Part shown: positions 35,998 through 45,123 of the stretch, piece by piece
Numbering within the stretch: position 1 is the stretch's first letter
Layout: every line of letters begins with the position of its first letter
Assembly: GCF_007923445.1 (NCBI RefSeq)
Contig: NZ_VOJI01000024.1
Coordinates: forward strand, 1-45,282
Source: Puniceibacterium confluentis
Lineage (GTDB): Bacteria; Pseudomonadota; Alphaproteobacteria; Rhodobacterales; Rhodobacteraceae
Length of the DNA stretch: 45,282 nt
Direction of reading: 5' to 3'
Notes under the pieces: generated by a model
The model's input: only the letters and a program-made list of their open reading frames with translations
Databases searched by the model: none
Told to the model about the DNA's origin: nothing
Translations under genes and position numbers: made by a program

Positions 35998-36618
35998 TCA
36001 GACCCAGCCGTAGTTGAAGCTGACCGAGATCCGCTCTTCCTCGGCCACGTGCAGCGGCACCTCGTGGCGCAGCCAGCTTTCCCACAGCAGCACTTCACCC
36101 GCTTCGGGGGCGACATAGATGAACTGGCGCAGCTCCGGCGCGGCCTTTTTCTTGCGCGTCGGGGCGGCCATCATCATGGCAAGACGCGGGTCCTCGAACT
36201 TGATGGCGCTGGCCCCCTGGGGCATGGTCACATAGGTCGTGCCGCTGATCACCGAATGCGGGTGGATGTGCGAGGTGTGCACCCCGCCCTGCGGCAGGAT
36301 GTTGATCCAGAGGCTGTCGAGCTTCAGCTTCTTGGCGCCAAGATCAAAGGCCAGATCCTTGGCAAAGGCCGCGACATGTTTGTCCAGCACCTTGACCAGA
36401 TCCTTGAAGATCGGAAAGCGCCAGCCAAGGTCGGTCAGCGAGGCATACGAGGTGTAACCGACATAGTCGTTTTCCTCGCACCACTCCTGGCCGGCCTCGT
36501 CATCCTCGGCGATGGAATAACAGGACGCCTCCATCTCGGCCAGATCCACGGGCTTGCCGTGTTCCGACAGGTGGGCGCGATAGAGACGGGTGACAAATAG
36601 GGAATCAATCTGGGTCAT
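35998..36618 (-). CDS. Putative 2-oxoglutarate/Fe(II) oxygenase (TIGR02466-like)
   Basis: Protein of 206 residues resembling the TIGR02466/2OG-FeII_Oxy_5 family. The double-stranded beta-helix core shows candidate metal ligands His117 and His119 in SHIHPHSVISG, His185 in LRHEVPLH, and Arg196 in ERISVSFNY, which could bind 2-oxoglutarate. This pattern predicts an oxygenase that hydroxylates an unknown target. It is in the ribosomal-gene orientation between rplP and rpmC, behind the bactofilin gene. A role in modifying a ribosomal protein is possible but purely inferred. Confidence 0.75.
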   Translation of the reverse strand: MTQIDSLFVTRLYRAHLSEHGKPVDLAEMEASCYSIAEDDEAGQEWCEENDYVGYTSYASLTDLGWRFPIFKDLVKVLDKHVAAFAKDLAFDLGAKKLKLDSLWINILPQGGVHTSHIHPHSVISGTTYVTMPQGASAIKFEDPRLAMMMAAPTRKKKAAPELRQFIYVAPEAGEVLLWESWLRHEVPLHVAEEERISVSFNYGWV

Positions 36619-36681
36619 GTGCCGGTCATAGACCAGCCCGCGCCGCCTGGCGAGGGGCAGCGTGGGCTGCCGGAAGTCCGG

Positions 36682-37002
36682 TCAGCTCCCCCCGGTGATG
36701 TGAACCTTTCCGACCACATGCGCGCCGCTTTCCACCGTCATGGTCTTGGCCACGACATCGGCCTGCACGTGGGACGACGAGGCCAGCTTGAGATCATCAC
36801 ACTGCAAGCTGCCTGTGTGCTTTCCCTCAAGGGTTACCGTGGTGGCATAGACCGCCCCGTCCACCGAGCCGCCCCCCTGCACGACAACCGCCTGGGCGGT
36901 CACATCGCCGATCACCCTGCCCTTGATATCCACGTTGCCATCCTGCGATTTGATGTTGCCCTCAATCGTCAGGTCTTCTTCGATAATAGTCCGCGCCACC
37001 AT
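36682..37002 (-). CDS. Bactofilin-family protein
   Basis: Small polymer-forming cytoskeletal protein of 106 residues. The ATG at 37002 has GGGGGAGGA upstream. The whole protein is the repeat-rich beta-helical bactofilin core (DLTIEGNIKSQDGNVDIKGRVIGDV, then VVVQGGGSVDGAVYATTVTLEG), with glycines about every 6-8 residues and almost no flanking tails. Bactofilins form filaments without nucleotide and help localise cell-wall enzymes. No peptidase partner gene is adjacent. It is divergent from the YciI-like gene. Confidence 0.88.
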   Translation of the reverse strand: MVARTIIEEDLTIEGNIKSQDGNVDIKGRVIGDVTAQAVVVQGGGSVDGAVYATTVTLEGKHTGSLQCDDLKLASSSHVQADVVAKTMTVESGAHVVGKVHITGGS

Positions 37003-37231
37003 TCGGTCCTCCCCCGGATGCCTTGGCAAGCCTAGGCCGGAAGTATTGCTTTGAACACCATTTCGACATCTGCGGGCATGTTGCGCCGGGTAAAGCCTGC
37101 GGACTGTGCCGCCGATGGAACAGTCCACACGACGCTTTGTGCAATTCGGAACAAGCCTTTTGGCCGATTTTAGCGTATTATCGGGAGATACTGGCACCGT
37201 TTCAAAGCAACACATTTAGGGGAAACAAGAC

Positions 37232-37540
37232 ATGGCAAAGTATCTGTTCACATATCACGGCGGAAAGCGCCCGGACTCCGAAGCCGAGGTCGCGCGGGTC
37301 ATGGCGGCCTGGGGAAAGTGGATGGGCGGCCTGGGGGCGGCCTTGACCGACGGCGGCGGGCCCTGCGGCCCCTCGAAGACCGTGACCGCCAACGGCGTGG
37401 CCGACAATGGCGGCGCAAATCCGGTGTCGGGCTATTCACTGGTCGAGGCGGCGTCGCTGGAGGCGGCGGTGGATATGGCCAAGGGCTGCCCCATTCTGGA
37501 AGATGGCAGCGTCGAGGTCACCGAAGTTCTCAAGATGTGA
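37232..37540 (+). CDS. YciI/DGPF-like domain protein
   Basis: Protein of 102 residues resembling the YCII-related family, a dimeric ferredoxin-like fold. It begins MAKYLFTYHGGKRP and has the family-like GYSLVEAASLEAAVDMAKGCPIL stretch near the C-terminus. GGGGAAAC lies before the ATG. No enzymatic role is assigned. It runs opposite to the surrounding ribosomal genes; TATTAT near 37167 may be part of its promoter, though no matching -35 was found. Confidence 0.75.
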   Translation: MAKYLFTYHGGKRPDSEAEVARVMAAWGKWMGGLGAALTDGGGPCGPSKTVTANGVADNGGANPVSGYSLVEAASLEAAVDMAKGCPILEDGSVEVTEVLKM

Positions 37541-37678
37541 GGAACACCCGCGCCGCAGGACCTGCCCGTTTCCCGTCGCGCACAACGGGTCGGGGCCTCA
37601 ATATGCCGCGCGGCCCGTTCCCACCGGATTCTCGTGCAAAATCACTGTGCGCGGACGCAACAGAATGATTCCGGGACG

Positions 37679-37695
37679 GCCATGCGCTGCATGGC
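37679..37695 (+). other. Short hairpin before the SpoIIAA-like gene
   Basis: GCCATGC and GCATGGC flank a 3-base loop, ending about 19 bases before the start codon and just ahead of the ribosome binding site. It could affect translation initiation, or be chance. Confidence 0.3.
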
Positions 37696-37714
37696 TCTGA
37701 ATTGGAGGTCCGTG

Positions 37715-38443
37715 ATGATCGAAAAATTGCCGTTTTCCCGTGACAACCGCCTGGCGTTCCATTTTTCCGGAGCGGTGACCGAAGAAGACTATACCAAAAT
37801 CCTGATACCGGCGCTGGAAGACGCGATTGCCGAACATGACAATGTGCGCATGCTGGTGCGGGTGGACAACGACCTGACCGATTACACCCTTGGGGCGCTG
37901 CTCGAAGATGCCCGGGTCGGGCTCATGCATTGGCGTGGCTTCGACCGGGTGGCTCTGGTGGCCGACAAGGCCTGGATCCGACGCGCGGTGCAGGCGTTCA
38001 GCATCTTCATGCCCTGTCCTGTCATGGTCTTTGCCCTGGCAGAAGAAGACCAGGCCCGGCGCTGGCTGAGCGAGTCGCTGGGCAGCATCCACCAGACGGA
38101 TCTGGGCGGCGGCGTCTTGCATGTGCAACTGCTGGGCAAGCTGGATTCATCGGTCTACGCCGAGGAAGAGCAGGACCTGAACGCGTTCATCCGCGCCAAT
38201 GACCGCTTCCGGCTGCTGCTCGATCTGCGCGAATTTGACGGCTGGCAGGGGCTGGGTGCGGTGGCGGATCATCTGAAGCTGGTCCGTGATCACCGCCACT
38301 TTGTAAGCAGAATGGCGGTGGTCGGTTCGAGCAGATACGCGAAACTGGCCAGACGGGTGAGCAGCAAGTTCATCAATGCCGATGTCCGGCATTTTGATGA
38401 CGACGAGTTGTCCAAAGCCATGGCGTGGATCTCGGAAGACTGA
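37715..38443 (+). CDS. Tandem SpoIIAA-like (STAS-fold) protein
   Basis: Protein of 242 residues made of two copies of the SpoIIAA-like fold. GGAGG lies 8 bases before the ATG at 37715. Both halves share the pattern of an early strand (LAFHFSGAVTEEDY; LHVQLLGKLDSSVYAEEEQ), a helix, a strand with Arg-Val/Leu-Asp (MLVRVDND; LLLDLREFDGW), and a later strand before a helix (RVALVADKAWIRRAV; RMAVVGSSRYAKLARR). Such proteins may bind lipids or regulators, but the function is unknown. It converges on rplP with a shared terminator region. Confidence 0.8.
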   Translation: MIEKLPFSRDNRLAFHFSGAVTEEDYTKILIPALEDAIAEHDNVRMLVRVDNDLTDYTLGALLEDARVGLMHWRGFDRVALVADKAWIRRAVQAFSIFMPCPVMVFALAEEDQARRWLSESLGSIHQTDLGGGVLHVQLLGKLDSSVYAEEEQDLNAFIRANDRFRLLLDLREFDGWQGLGAVADHLKLVRDHRHFVSRMAVVGSSRYAKLARRVSSKFINADVRHFDDDELSKAMAWISED

Positions 38444-38462
38444 ACCGCGCGGGGTTGCCGCA

Positions 38463-38495
38463 CAAAAAAATCCCCGCCGATTGCGCGACGGGGAT
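38463..38495 (-). terminator. Terminator after rplP
   Basis: A 7-bp stem (ATCCCCG/CGGGGAT) with additional inner pairs is followed on the minus strand by seven T residues. It lies 41 bases after the rplP stop and closes the S10 segment. The same stem could serve the convergent plus-strand gene. Confidence 0.92.
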
Positions 38496-38535
38496 CTTGT
38501 CTTGTCTCGGCCGGATACGAACCGGCCGCAGCGGC

Positions 38536-38949
38536 TTACCAGTCCTCGCGGACCACAACCCGTGTCTTGATCGGCAACTTCATCGCCGCAAGGCGCAGAG
38601 CCTCGCGGGCGACGTCTTCGCCAACACCGTCCAGTTCGAACATCACCCGGCCCGGCTTGACCTTGCAGGCCCAGAAGTCGACGGAACCTTTACCCTTACC
38701 CATCCGGACTTCGGTGGGCTTGGAGGTTACCGGCGTATCCGGGAAAATCCGGATCCAGACACGGCCCTGGCGCTTCATGTGGCGGGTCATCGCGCGGCGG
38801 GCCGCTTCGATCTGACGCGCAGTCACACGCTCGGGCTGGAGGGCCTTGAGACCGAAGGTCCCGAAGTTCAGGTCGCTGCCGCCTTTGGCTTCACCGGAAA
38901 TCCGGCCCTTGAACTGCTTGCGGAATTTAGTGCGTTTCGGTTGAAGCAT
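38536..38949 (-). CDS. rplP: 50S ribosomal protein L16
   Basis: L16 of 137 residues near the A site. [16 protein letters not shown] is the standard N-terminus. Arg82 in VRMGKGKG corresponds to the arginine (Arg81 in Escherichia coli) hydroxylated by the oxygenase YcfD/RoxA. A different type of predicted oxygenase gene lies nearby at 35998-36618. Confidence 0.98.
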   Translation of the reverse strand: MLQPKRTKFRKQFKGRISGEAKGGSDLNFGTFGLKALQPERVTARQIEAARRAMTRHMKRQGRVWIRIFPDTPVTSKPTEVRMGKGKGSVDFWACKVKPGRVMFELDGVGEDVAREALRLAAMKLPIKTRVVVREDW

Positions 38950-38952
38950 CGC

Positions 38953-39675
38953 TTATCTCCGATCATCGCGACGGCCGCCGCCAGCACCACGGGGTGCAGG
39001 GCCGTCCTGGAGTTCTTGTGCCTTGCGGTCACGTGCCTGAGGGTCGTGCTCCATGATCTCGCCTTTGAAGATCCAGACCTTGATCCCGATGATGCCATAG
39101 GCGGTTTCCGCCTCGACATGTGCGTGATCAATGTCCGCGCGGAGCGTGTGCAGCGGCACACGACCTTCACGATACCATTCGGTCCGCGCGATCTCGGCAC
39201 CGCCAAGGCGGCCCGCGACGTTCACACGGATACCCTGGGCACCCATACGCATGGCGTTCTGCACGGCGCGCTTCATCGCGCGACGGAAGGACACCCGGCG
39301 TTCGAGCTGCTGGCTGATGCTCTCACCCACGAGGCGTGCATCAAGCTCGGGCTTGCGGACCTCGACGATGTTGAGGTGCAGTTCCGACTTGGTCATCGCG
39401 GCCAGCTTCTTGCGCAGACCTTCGATGTCCGCACCCTTCTTGCCGATGATGACGCCCGGACGCGCGGTATGGACCGTCACGCGGCACTTCTTGTGCGGAC
39501 GCTCGATGATGACGCGCGACACGCCGGCCTGGACGCACTCTTTGTGGATGAACGCGCGGATGGCGAGATCTTCCAGCAGGAGGTTGCCGTAGTCCTTGGT
39601 GTCTGCGTACCAGCGGGAATCCCAGGTACGGTTGATCTGGAGACGCATCCCGATCGGATTGGTCTTGTTACCCAT
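38953..39675 (-). CDS. rpsC: 30S ribosomal protein S3
   Basis: S3 of 240 residues at the mRNA entry channel. [22 protein letters not shown], the KH-domain motif [14 protein letters not shown] and the C-terminal basic tail ([16 protein letters not shown]) are visible. It shares 1 base with rplV and ends 3 bases before rplP. Confidence 0.98.
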   Translation of the reverse strand: MGNKTNPIGMRLQINRTWDSRWYADTKDYGNLLLEDLAIRAFIHKECVQAGVSRVIIERPHKKCRVTVHTARPGVIIGKKGADIEGLRKKLAAMTKSELHLNIVEVRKPELDARLVGESISQQLERRVSFRRAMKRAVQNAMRMGAQGIRVNVAGRLGGAEIARTEWYREGRVPLHTLRADIDHAHVEAETAYGIIGIKVWIFKGEIMEHDPQARDRKAQELQDGPAPRGAGGGRRDDRR

Positions 39676-40055
39676 TAGGCTTGCTCCTCGATCTGACGCA
39701 CCAGGATGGTGAGTTCCGAGAACGGTTTCACGATCTTGCCGAACCGGCCACGCGCACGCGGGCGACCGCGCTTGAGCGTGAGGTTCTTGCCGACATAGGC
39801 CTCGGCCACGATCAGTTCGTCCACGTCAAGATTGTGGTTGTTCTCGGCGTTGGCGATGGCCGACTGAAGGCATTTCTTCACGTCGTCCGAGATCCGCTTT
39901 TTCGAGAAGGTCAGGTCCGTCAGGGCCTTTTCCACCTTCTTGCCACGGATCATCGCGGCAACCAGGTTCAGTTTCTGCGGGCTGGTGCGAAGCATGCGCA
40001 GTTTTGCCATTGCTTCGTTGTCGGCCACGCGGCGGGGATTTTTATCCTTGCTCAT
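39675..40055 (-). CDS. rplV: 50S ribosomal protein L22
   Basis: L22 of 126 residues, whose long hairpin lines the exit tunnel ([17 protein letters not shown] region). It has about 12 extra N-terminal residues ([12 protein letters not shown]) before the usual core. It lies between rpsS and rpsC. Confidence 0.98.
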   Translation of the reverse strand: MSKDKNPRRVADNEAMAKLRMLRTSPQKLNLVAAMIRGKKVEKALTDLTFSKKRISDDVKKCLQSAIANAENNHNLDVDELIVAEAYVGKNLTLKRGRPRARGRFGKIVKPFSELTILVRQIEEQA

Positions 40056-40058
40056 GGC

Positions 40059-40337
40059 TTACTTCCGCTTCGCTTTTTTGTCAGCCGCATGGCCATGGTA
40101 GGTCCGTGTCGGCGAATATTCACCGAACTTCTGACCGATCATGTCCTCGGAGACGTTTACCGGGATATGTTTCTGACCGTTGTAGACGCCAAACGTCAGA
40201 CCCACGAACTGGGGCAGGATCGTCGAGCGGCGCGACCAGATCTTGATGACTTCGTTGCGACCGCTTTCGCGGGACGCTTCGGCCTTCTTGAGCACATAGG
40301 CGTCAACGAAGGGGCCTTTCCATACAGAGCGAGCCAT
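40059..40337 (-). CDS. rpsS: 30S ribosomal protein S19
   Basis: S19 of 92 residues in the 30S head, bridging to the 50S subunit. [20 protein letters not shown] and the motif [28 protein letters not shown] are diagnostic. It starts 3 bases after rplB. Confidence 0.98.
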   Translation of the reverse strand: MARSVWKGPFVDAYVLKKAEASRESGRNEVIKIWSRRSTILPQFVGLTFGVYNGQKHIPVNVSEDMIGQKFGEYSPTRTYHGHAADKKAKRK

Positions 40338-40340
40338 AGG

Positions 40341-41183
40341 TTAGCGCCCTTTCTTCTTGGCGTGACGCGAGCGGATGATCAGCTTTTGCGACGCCTTGTT
40401 GGTATTGCGTGTCTTGGCACCCTTGGTCGGCTTGCCCCACGGGGTCACCGGGTGACGACCACCAGAGGTCCGGCCTTCACCACCACCATGCGGGTGGTCG
40501 ATCGGGTTCATGACGACACCGCGAACGGACGGACGCTTGCCATAATGGCGCATGCGACCGGCCTTGCCGAAGTTCTGGTTGCTGTTGTCGGGGTTGGACA
40601 CGGCACCGACGGTGGCCATGCATTCCTGACGTACCAGACGCAGTTCGCCCGAGGACAGGCGGATCTGGGCGTAGCCACCGTCACGACCGACGAACTGGGC
40701 ATAGGTGCCCGCCGCGCGTGCGATCTGACCGCCCTTGCCCGGCTTCAGTTCGATGTTGTGAACGATGGTACCGATCGGCATGCCCGAAAACGGCATTGCG
40801 TTGCCCGGCTTGATGTCGGCCTTGGTGGCCGCCACGATCCGGTCCCCGATGGCAAGACGCTGCGGGGCCAGGATATAGGCCTGCTCGCCGTCATCATACT
40901 GTACCAGAGCGATAAACGCGGTCCGGTTGGGGTCGTATTCGATGCGGGCCACGGTGGCCGACACGTCGAATTTGTTGCGCTTGAAATCAACGATCCGGTA
41001 GAGGCGTTTCGCCCCACCACCGCGGCGCCGCGATGTGATCCGTCCGGTGTTGTTCCGGCCGCCCGATTTCGTCAAACCCTCGGTGAGAGCTTTGACGGGG
41101 CGTCCTTTCCACAGTTCCGAACGGTCGATCAGCACCAGCCCGCGCTGGCCCGGCGTCGTCGGCTTATACGACTTGAGTGCCAT
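40341..41183 (-). CDS. rplB: 50S ribosomal protein L2
   Basis: L2 of 280 residues, needed for subunit association and peptidyl transfer. [15 protein letters not shown] at the start and [15 protein letters not shown] near the C-terminus are hallmarks. It normally follows rplW within a few bases; here a histidine kinase gene and its terminator intervene. GGAAG precedes the ATG. Confidence 0.98.
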   Translation of the reverse strand: MALKSYKPTTPGQRGLVLIDRSELWKGRPVKALTEGLTKSGGRNNTGRITSRRRGGGAKRLYRIVDFKRNKFDVSATVARIEYDPNRTAFIALVQYDDGEQAYILAPQRLAIGDRIVAATKADIKPGNAMPFSGMPIGTIVHNIELKPGKGGQIARAAGTYAQFVGRDGGYAQIRLSSGELRLVRQECMATVGAVSNPDNSNQNFGKAGRMRHYGKRPSVRGVVMNPIDHPHGGGEGRTSGGRHPVTPWGKPTKGAKTRNTNKASQKLIIRSRHAKKKGR

Positions 41184-41510
41184 GCTTTCTGTCTTCCGTT
41201 TAGCAGATGGCAGAGGTCTGGACCCCCGCCTATGTTAAAGCCCCCCGCCCGCTGGTCCTGCGACCGGCTACTAGGGTGGCCTGGGTATAGGCCCCCGAAG
41301 GTGCCCGATGTTCGCTGTCCTTGCATGCGCAGGCGGACCTGCGCGGGACAAAAGGCAAGCCCCGGACGAATCCGGGGCTGTGCCGATGGGTTGCTTTAGG
41401 GGAGGATGGACGAAGGGTCAAGTGGTTGAGGCGGGAAAGGCCGCAACCGACCAATATCAGGCGCTCGGCAACGGGTGCCACCTTCGTCGTCGGCGTCCCG
41501 ACGGTCCCGT
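41184..41510 (-). other. Gap upstream of rplB, promoter not identified
   Basis: This 327-base stretch has no gene. It holds the kinase terminator (41351-41379). A TATACC (41284-41289) might be a -10, but the bases 17 upstream (AACATC) are a poor -35. If the terminator works, an unrecognised promoter must exist here for rplB to rplP. Confidence 0.45.
41351..41379 (-). terminator. Terminator after the GAF histidine kinase
   Basis: A perfect 9-bp stem (AGCCCCGGA/TCCGGGGCT) with a 4-base loop, followed on the minus strand by TGCCTTTTG. It lies about 130 bases after the kinase stop. Confidence 0.75.
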
Positions 41511-42737
41511 TTAAGCATGAATCGGATGGGACGTGCCGTTCCGCATCCGAAAGGTGAATACCGTTTCATGGTCGTCCGATACGACGTCCAGCGTGCCGTC
41601 ATGGCCCTTGGCGATCTCGGAGGCGATGAACAGCCCCAGTCCCAGGCCTTCTCTGCTCGGGCGGTCGCCGCCGCGTTCGAAAGGCATGAATAGTGACGGC
41701 ATCAGGTCATCGGAAATCTTGGTGCCGCAGTTGGCAACCGACAGGACGAAACAGCCATCCACGATTCTGGATTTGACTTCGATCGGCGTTCCCTCGGCTC
41801 CGTGGGTGATCGCATTTGCCAACAGGTTCGAAAACAGCTGCGAGACCCGCGGGAGGTCACAATTGATGGCGCCCGGCAGATCGAATGTCGCATGGATCGG
41901 TTGCCCGGGCGCGAGAGGCTGCAGCTCGGCAATGATCTGCGTCAGCGCTTCTTCCAGCGTTTCGGTCAATTCCCGCTCGATGACGAGCTCGCCGCCGCGA
42001 CGCTCCCGGGCTTGGTCCAGCAGGTTCTCGATCAGCAGGTGCATGCGGTTGACCGTGCCCCGCATCAGGTCGATCACTTCCGAGGTTTTCGCCTTGCTGT
42101 CGTGGCGTTCGATCAATCGAAAACCCGCAGTCAACGCGCTGACAGGATTTCGAAGATCATGCGCCAGAATAGCGATGAAGCGTTCCTGCACCTCCGCCAG
42201 ATGACGCTCTTTCGTCAGAGCACATTCGCTCTGTGACAGGGCCTCCTCGACGTCGAGACTGTCGCCGATCATTCTGGCGAACAACCGGAACATCGACAGG
42301 ACACGTTGGTCCCTGAGCTTGCGGGGCTCGGGATCAATGGCGCACAACGTGCCAAAGAACGATCCATCCGACCTGCGGATCGGAACCGAGATGTAGCCCC
42401 GGAAACCATAGCGTGCGGGGCAGTGGTGATCCTTATATTTCAGGTCGCTCCTTACGTCATCATATTTCAGGTCGCTCCTTACGTCATCGATGACGATCTC
42501 TTCGCCAAGTTGCATGACTTCGTGGCAAAGTGTGCTTGTGACGTCCAGCTCGTCCCCCGGCGTCAGCCCGAATGCAATCCGATCCAGCGCCTGACAGGTG
42601 ACCCACCGTGTGTCTGTGACCCGGGCCACGGCGGCAAATCCCATGCCGGTTGCCAACAGGACCGTTTCCAGGAGGGTGGGAATGGTCGTACTGCGACCGA
42701 TCATGTCTATGTCGTTCTGAAAATCGTGCTGGTTCAT
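41511..42737 (-). CDS. GAF-domain sensor histidine kinase
   Basis: Soluble histidine kinase of 408 residues from the ATG at 42737; an ATG six codons upstream is also possible and neither has a strong ribosome binding site. A GAF domain (about 18-165) precedes the phospho-acceptor His193 in ILAHDLRNP and an ATPase domain with Asn308 (NLLANAITH) and GLGLGLF (364-370). The G1 box is ANCGTKIS, without the usual Asp, as seen in related kinases. Residues 84-92 and 93-101 are an exact tandem repeat (DDVRSDLKY). No membrane helices and no adjacent response regulator. It interrupts the S10 operon between rplW and rplB. Confidence 0.9.
   Translation of the reverse strand: MNQHDFQNDIDMIGRSTTIPTLLETVLLATGMGFAAVARVTDTRWVTCQALDRIAFGLTPGDELDVTSTLCHEVMQLGEEIVIDDVRSDLKYDDVRSDLKYKDHHCPARYGFRGYISVPIRRSDGSFFGTLCAIDPEPRKLRDQRVLSMFRLFARMIGDSLDVEEALSQSECALTKERHLAEVQERFIAILAHDLRNPVSALTAGFRLIERHDSKAKTSEVIDLMRGTVNRMHLLIENLLDQARERRGGELVIERELTETLEEALTQIIAELQPLAPGQPIHATFDLPGAINCDLPRVSQLFSNLLANAITHGAEGTPIEVKSRIVDGCFVLSVANCGTKISDDLMPSLFMPFERGGDRPSREGLGLGLFIASEIAKGHDGTLDVVSDDHETVFTFRMRNGTSHPIHA
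42435..42488. repeat. Perfect 27-bp tandem duplication in the GAF kinase
   Basis: Units 42435-42461 and 42462-42488 are identical over 27 bases. They keep the reading frame and duplicate nine residues (DDVRSDLKY) in a GAF-domain loop. Exactness suggests recent slippage or selection for the longer loop. Confidence 0.95.
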
Positions 42738-42941
42738 CGAAGTACGGCGTTTCATGGTTGGGGTGATCAAGCCTGACACGGAGTTGCCGAGAAACTTAGA
42801 CCAATTCCCTGCCCACGTCATCTCCACCGAACCCGCCCGCTTGGACATGCGTGCGCGCGCCTCTTTTTCGTGCGGTTGGCATCGCGTCACACCGGCCATT
42901 CACGACCATGCCTGCGCCGGCGTCTGAATTCAGTCGCAATC

Positions 42942-42973
42942 AAAAGACCCCGGCCGCTTGCGCAACCGGGGTC
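42942..42973 (-). terminator. Terminator after rplW
   Basis: An 8-bp stem (GACCCCGG/CCGGGGTC) followed on the minus strand by TTTTG, beginning 23 bases after the rplW stop. It ends the rpsJ-to-rplW segment before the inserted kinase gene. Confidence 0.9.
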
Positions 42974-42996
42974 CAATTTTCAAACGTTCGGCCGGT

Positions 42997-43293
42997 TCAG
43001 AGACCGGTGGTCACGTCGATGGTGTTGCCCTCGACGAGCGTCACATAGGCTTTCTTGACGTCCTTGCGACGCCCCAGCATGCCTTTGAACCGCTTGACCT
43101 TGCCCTTGGTGATCGTGGTGTTCACGGCCTTGACCTTCACACCAAAGAGGCTCTCGACGGCCTCCTTGATCTGGGGCTTGTTGGCCGCGATGTCGACCTC
43201 GAACACGACCGCACCGTTTTCCGACGCCATGGTCGACTTTTCGGTGATGATCGGCTTGCGGATCACGTCGTAATGTTCTGCCTTCGCGCTCAT
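42997..43293 (-). CDS. rplW: 50S ribosomal protein L23
   Basis: L23 of 98 residues at the tunnel exit, the docking site of trigger factor and SRP. It has [20 protein letters not shown] and [20 protein letters not shown]. It overlaps rplD by four bases. It is followed by a terminator rather than by rplB. Confidence 0.98.
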   Translation of the reverse strand: MSAKAEHYDVIRKPIITEKSTMASENGAVVFEVDIAANKPQIKEAVESLFGVKVKAVNTTITKGKVKRFKGMLGRRKDVKKAYVTLVEGNTIDVTTGL

Positions 43294-43907
43294 TTCAGAC
43301 GAGCCTCCAGTGCTTCGACACCCGCCTTGGTGAGCACGAGCGTGTCACGCTTGAGGATGTCATAGACGTTTGCGCCCATCGACGGCAGGATATCCAGACC
43401 TTCGATGTTTGCGGCGGCCTTGGCAAAGCCCTCATTCACGGCAGCGCCGTCAATGATCAGCGTGCGCTTCCAGCCGAGCGATTTGATCTGCTTGGCCAGG
43501 GCGCCTGTCTTGCCATCGGATTCGGCGCTCTCGATGATGATGAGCGAGCCTTCCTTGAGCTTTGCCGACAGGGCGTGCTTGAGACCCAGCGCACGAACCT
43601 TCTTGGGCAGTTCGTGTGCGTGGCTGCGCGGTGTCGGGCCCTTGTAGATGCCACCCGAACGGAAGATCGGTGCCTTGCGCGAACCGTGGCGTGCGCCGCC
43701 GGTGCCCTTCTGGCGATAGATCTTCTTGGTCGAGTAGGACACTTCGGAGCGGCCCAGTGTCGAGTGCGTACCGGCCTGCGCCTTGTTGCGCTGCCAGCGG
43801 ACCACACGGTGCAGGATGTCGGCGCGGGGTTCGAGACCAAAGATCTCGTCGCCCAGCTCGACCGACCCGGCAGTCGCGCCGTCCAGTTTGATCACGTCGA
43901 GTTTCAT
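43290..43907 (-). CDS. rplD: 50S ribosomal protein L4
   Basis: L4 of 205 residues with an extended tunnel loop ([26 protein letters not shown]). It represses its own operon in Escherichia coli; no leader structure for this was recognised here. It overlaps both neighbours by four bases. Confidence 0.98.
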   Translation of the reverse strand: MKLDVIKLDGATAGSVELGDEIFGLEPRADILHRVVRWQRNKAQAGTHSTLGRSEVSYSTKKIYRQKGTGGARHGSRKAPIFRSGGIYKGPTPRSHAHELPKKVRALGLKHALSAKLKEGSLIIIESAESDGKTGALAKQIKSLGWKRTLIIDGAAVNEGFAKAAANIEGLDILPSMGANVYDILKRDTLVLTKAGVEALEARLK

Positions 43908-44770
43908 TCGTCGCCTTCCTTCTTCTCGGATGCTGCTGCGTCGTCACCCTTGTCCGCTTCGATCGAGGCTTCTGCCTCTTTCAGAGCGGCGGCTTCTGCG
44001 GCGGCGGCTGCTTCGGCTGCTGCTGCCTCGGCGGCGGCGGCTTCTGCTGCGGCTGCTGCGGCGGCTTCTTCGGCCATCTTCTTGGCTTCTTCAGCGGCGG
44101 AACGCAGGCCGGCGGGCAGGATCACATTCTCGGGCGTCGGCTTCTTCACCGCGTCCTTGATTGTCACCCAGCCACCCTTGGAGCCCGGAACCGCGCCCTT
44201 GATCATGATGATGCCACGCTCGGCATCGGTCTTGACCACTTGCAGGTTCTGGGTTGTCACCTTGGCGGCACCCATGTGACCGGCCATCTTCTTGCCTTTG
44301 AAGACCTTGCCCGGATCCTGACACTGACCGGTCGAGCCGTGCGAACGGTGGCTGACCGACACACCGTGCGACGCGCGAAGGCCGCCGAAGTTGTGCCGCT
44401 TCATGGCACCGGCAAAACCCTTACCGATGGAGGTGCCCGAAACGTCCACGAACTGACCTTCAAAGTAATGGTCGGCCGTGATCTCTTCGCCGACGGCGAT
44501 GAGGTTCTCGGGGGCGACGCGGAACTCGGCGACCTTGCGCTTGGGTTCCACCTTGGCAACGGCAAAGTGGCCGCGCATCGCCTGGCTTACGTTCTTGGCC
44601 TTGATCGTGCCGGTGCCCAGCTGAACAGCCGAGTAACCGTGTGCGTCAGCGGTACGCTGCGCCACGACCTGAAGGTTGTCGACATGAAGAACGGTCACAG
44701 GGATCTGCTTGCCGTCTTCCATGAAAAGCCGGGTCATGCCGACTTTCTTTGCTATGATTCCAGAGCGCAT
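43904..44770 (-). CDS. rplC: 50S ribosomal protein L3 with Ala/Glu-rich C-terminal extension
   Basis: L3 of 288 residues, an early assembly protein near the peptidyl transferase centre. The core (about 1-223) is standard, with [13 protein letters not shown] and [20 protein letters not shown], including the Gln region methylated by PrmB in other species. Residues about 224-288 form a low-complexity tail of alanine and glutamate blocks ending in acidic and lysine residues, absent from Escherichia coli L3 (209 residues). The tail is predicted to be helical and surface-exposed. Confidence 0.97.
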   Translation of the reverse strand: MRSGIIAKKVGMTRLFMEDGKQIPVTVLHVDNLQVVAQRTADAHGYSAVQLGTGTIKAKNVSQAMRGHFAVAKVEPKRKVAEFRVAPENLIAVGEEITADHYFEGQFVDVSGTSIGKGFAGAMKRHNFGGLRASHGVSVSHRSHGSTGQCQDPGKVFKGKKMAGHMGAAKVTTQNLQVVKTDAERGIIMIKGAVPGSKGGWVTIKDAVKKPTPENVILPAGLRSAAEEAKKMAEEAAAAAAAEAAAAEAAAAEAAAAAEAAALKEAEASIEADKGDDAAASEKKEGDE

Positions 44771-44785
44771 GTCTGATCTGCCCCC

Positions 44786-45094
44786 TTAAACCTTGATCTC
44801 GACATCCACACCAGCGGCGAGGTCGAGCTTCATTAGCGCGTCCACGGTCTGGGGGGTCGGATCGACGATGTCCAACAGACGCTTGTGCGTCCGGATTTCG
44901 AACTGATCGCGGGATTTCTTGTTCACGTGGGGTCCACGCAGAACGGTGAATTTCTCGATCTTGTTCGGCAGCGGGATGGGCCCGCGCACAGCGGCACCGG
45001 TCCGCTTGGCTGTGTTGACGATTTCCTGCGTGCTGGCATCCAGGACGCGGTAGTCGAAAGCCTTGAGCCGAATGCGAATGTTCTGGCTTTGCAT
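44786..45094 (-). CDS. rpsJ: 30S ribosomal protein S10
   Basis: S10 of 102 residues, which also partners NusB in antitermination. [22 protein letters not shown] and [20 protein letters not shown] are diagnostic. It heads the S10 operon directly downstream of tuf. GAAAGGCC precedes the ATG. Confidence 0.98.
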   Translation of the reverse strand: MQSQNIRIRLKAFDYRVLDASTQEIVNTAKRTGAAVRGPIPLPNKIEKFTVLRGPHVNKKSRDQFEIRTHKRLLDIVDPTPQTVDALMKLDLAAGVDVEIKV

Positions 45095-45123
45095 ATTCTT
45101 GGCCTTTCGCGGCGTTTGAGTTG

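Noticed and set aside
39681-41399. Plus-strand open frame of 572 codons opposite rplV, rpsS and rplB
   Set aside because: Shadow of highly conserved ribosomal genes; no start signal or domain.
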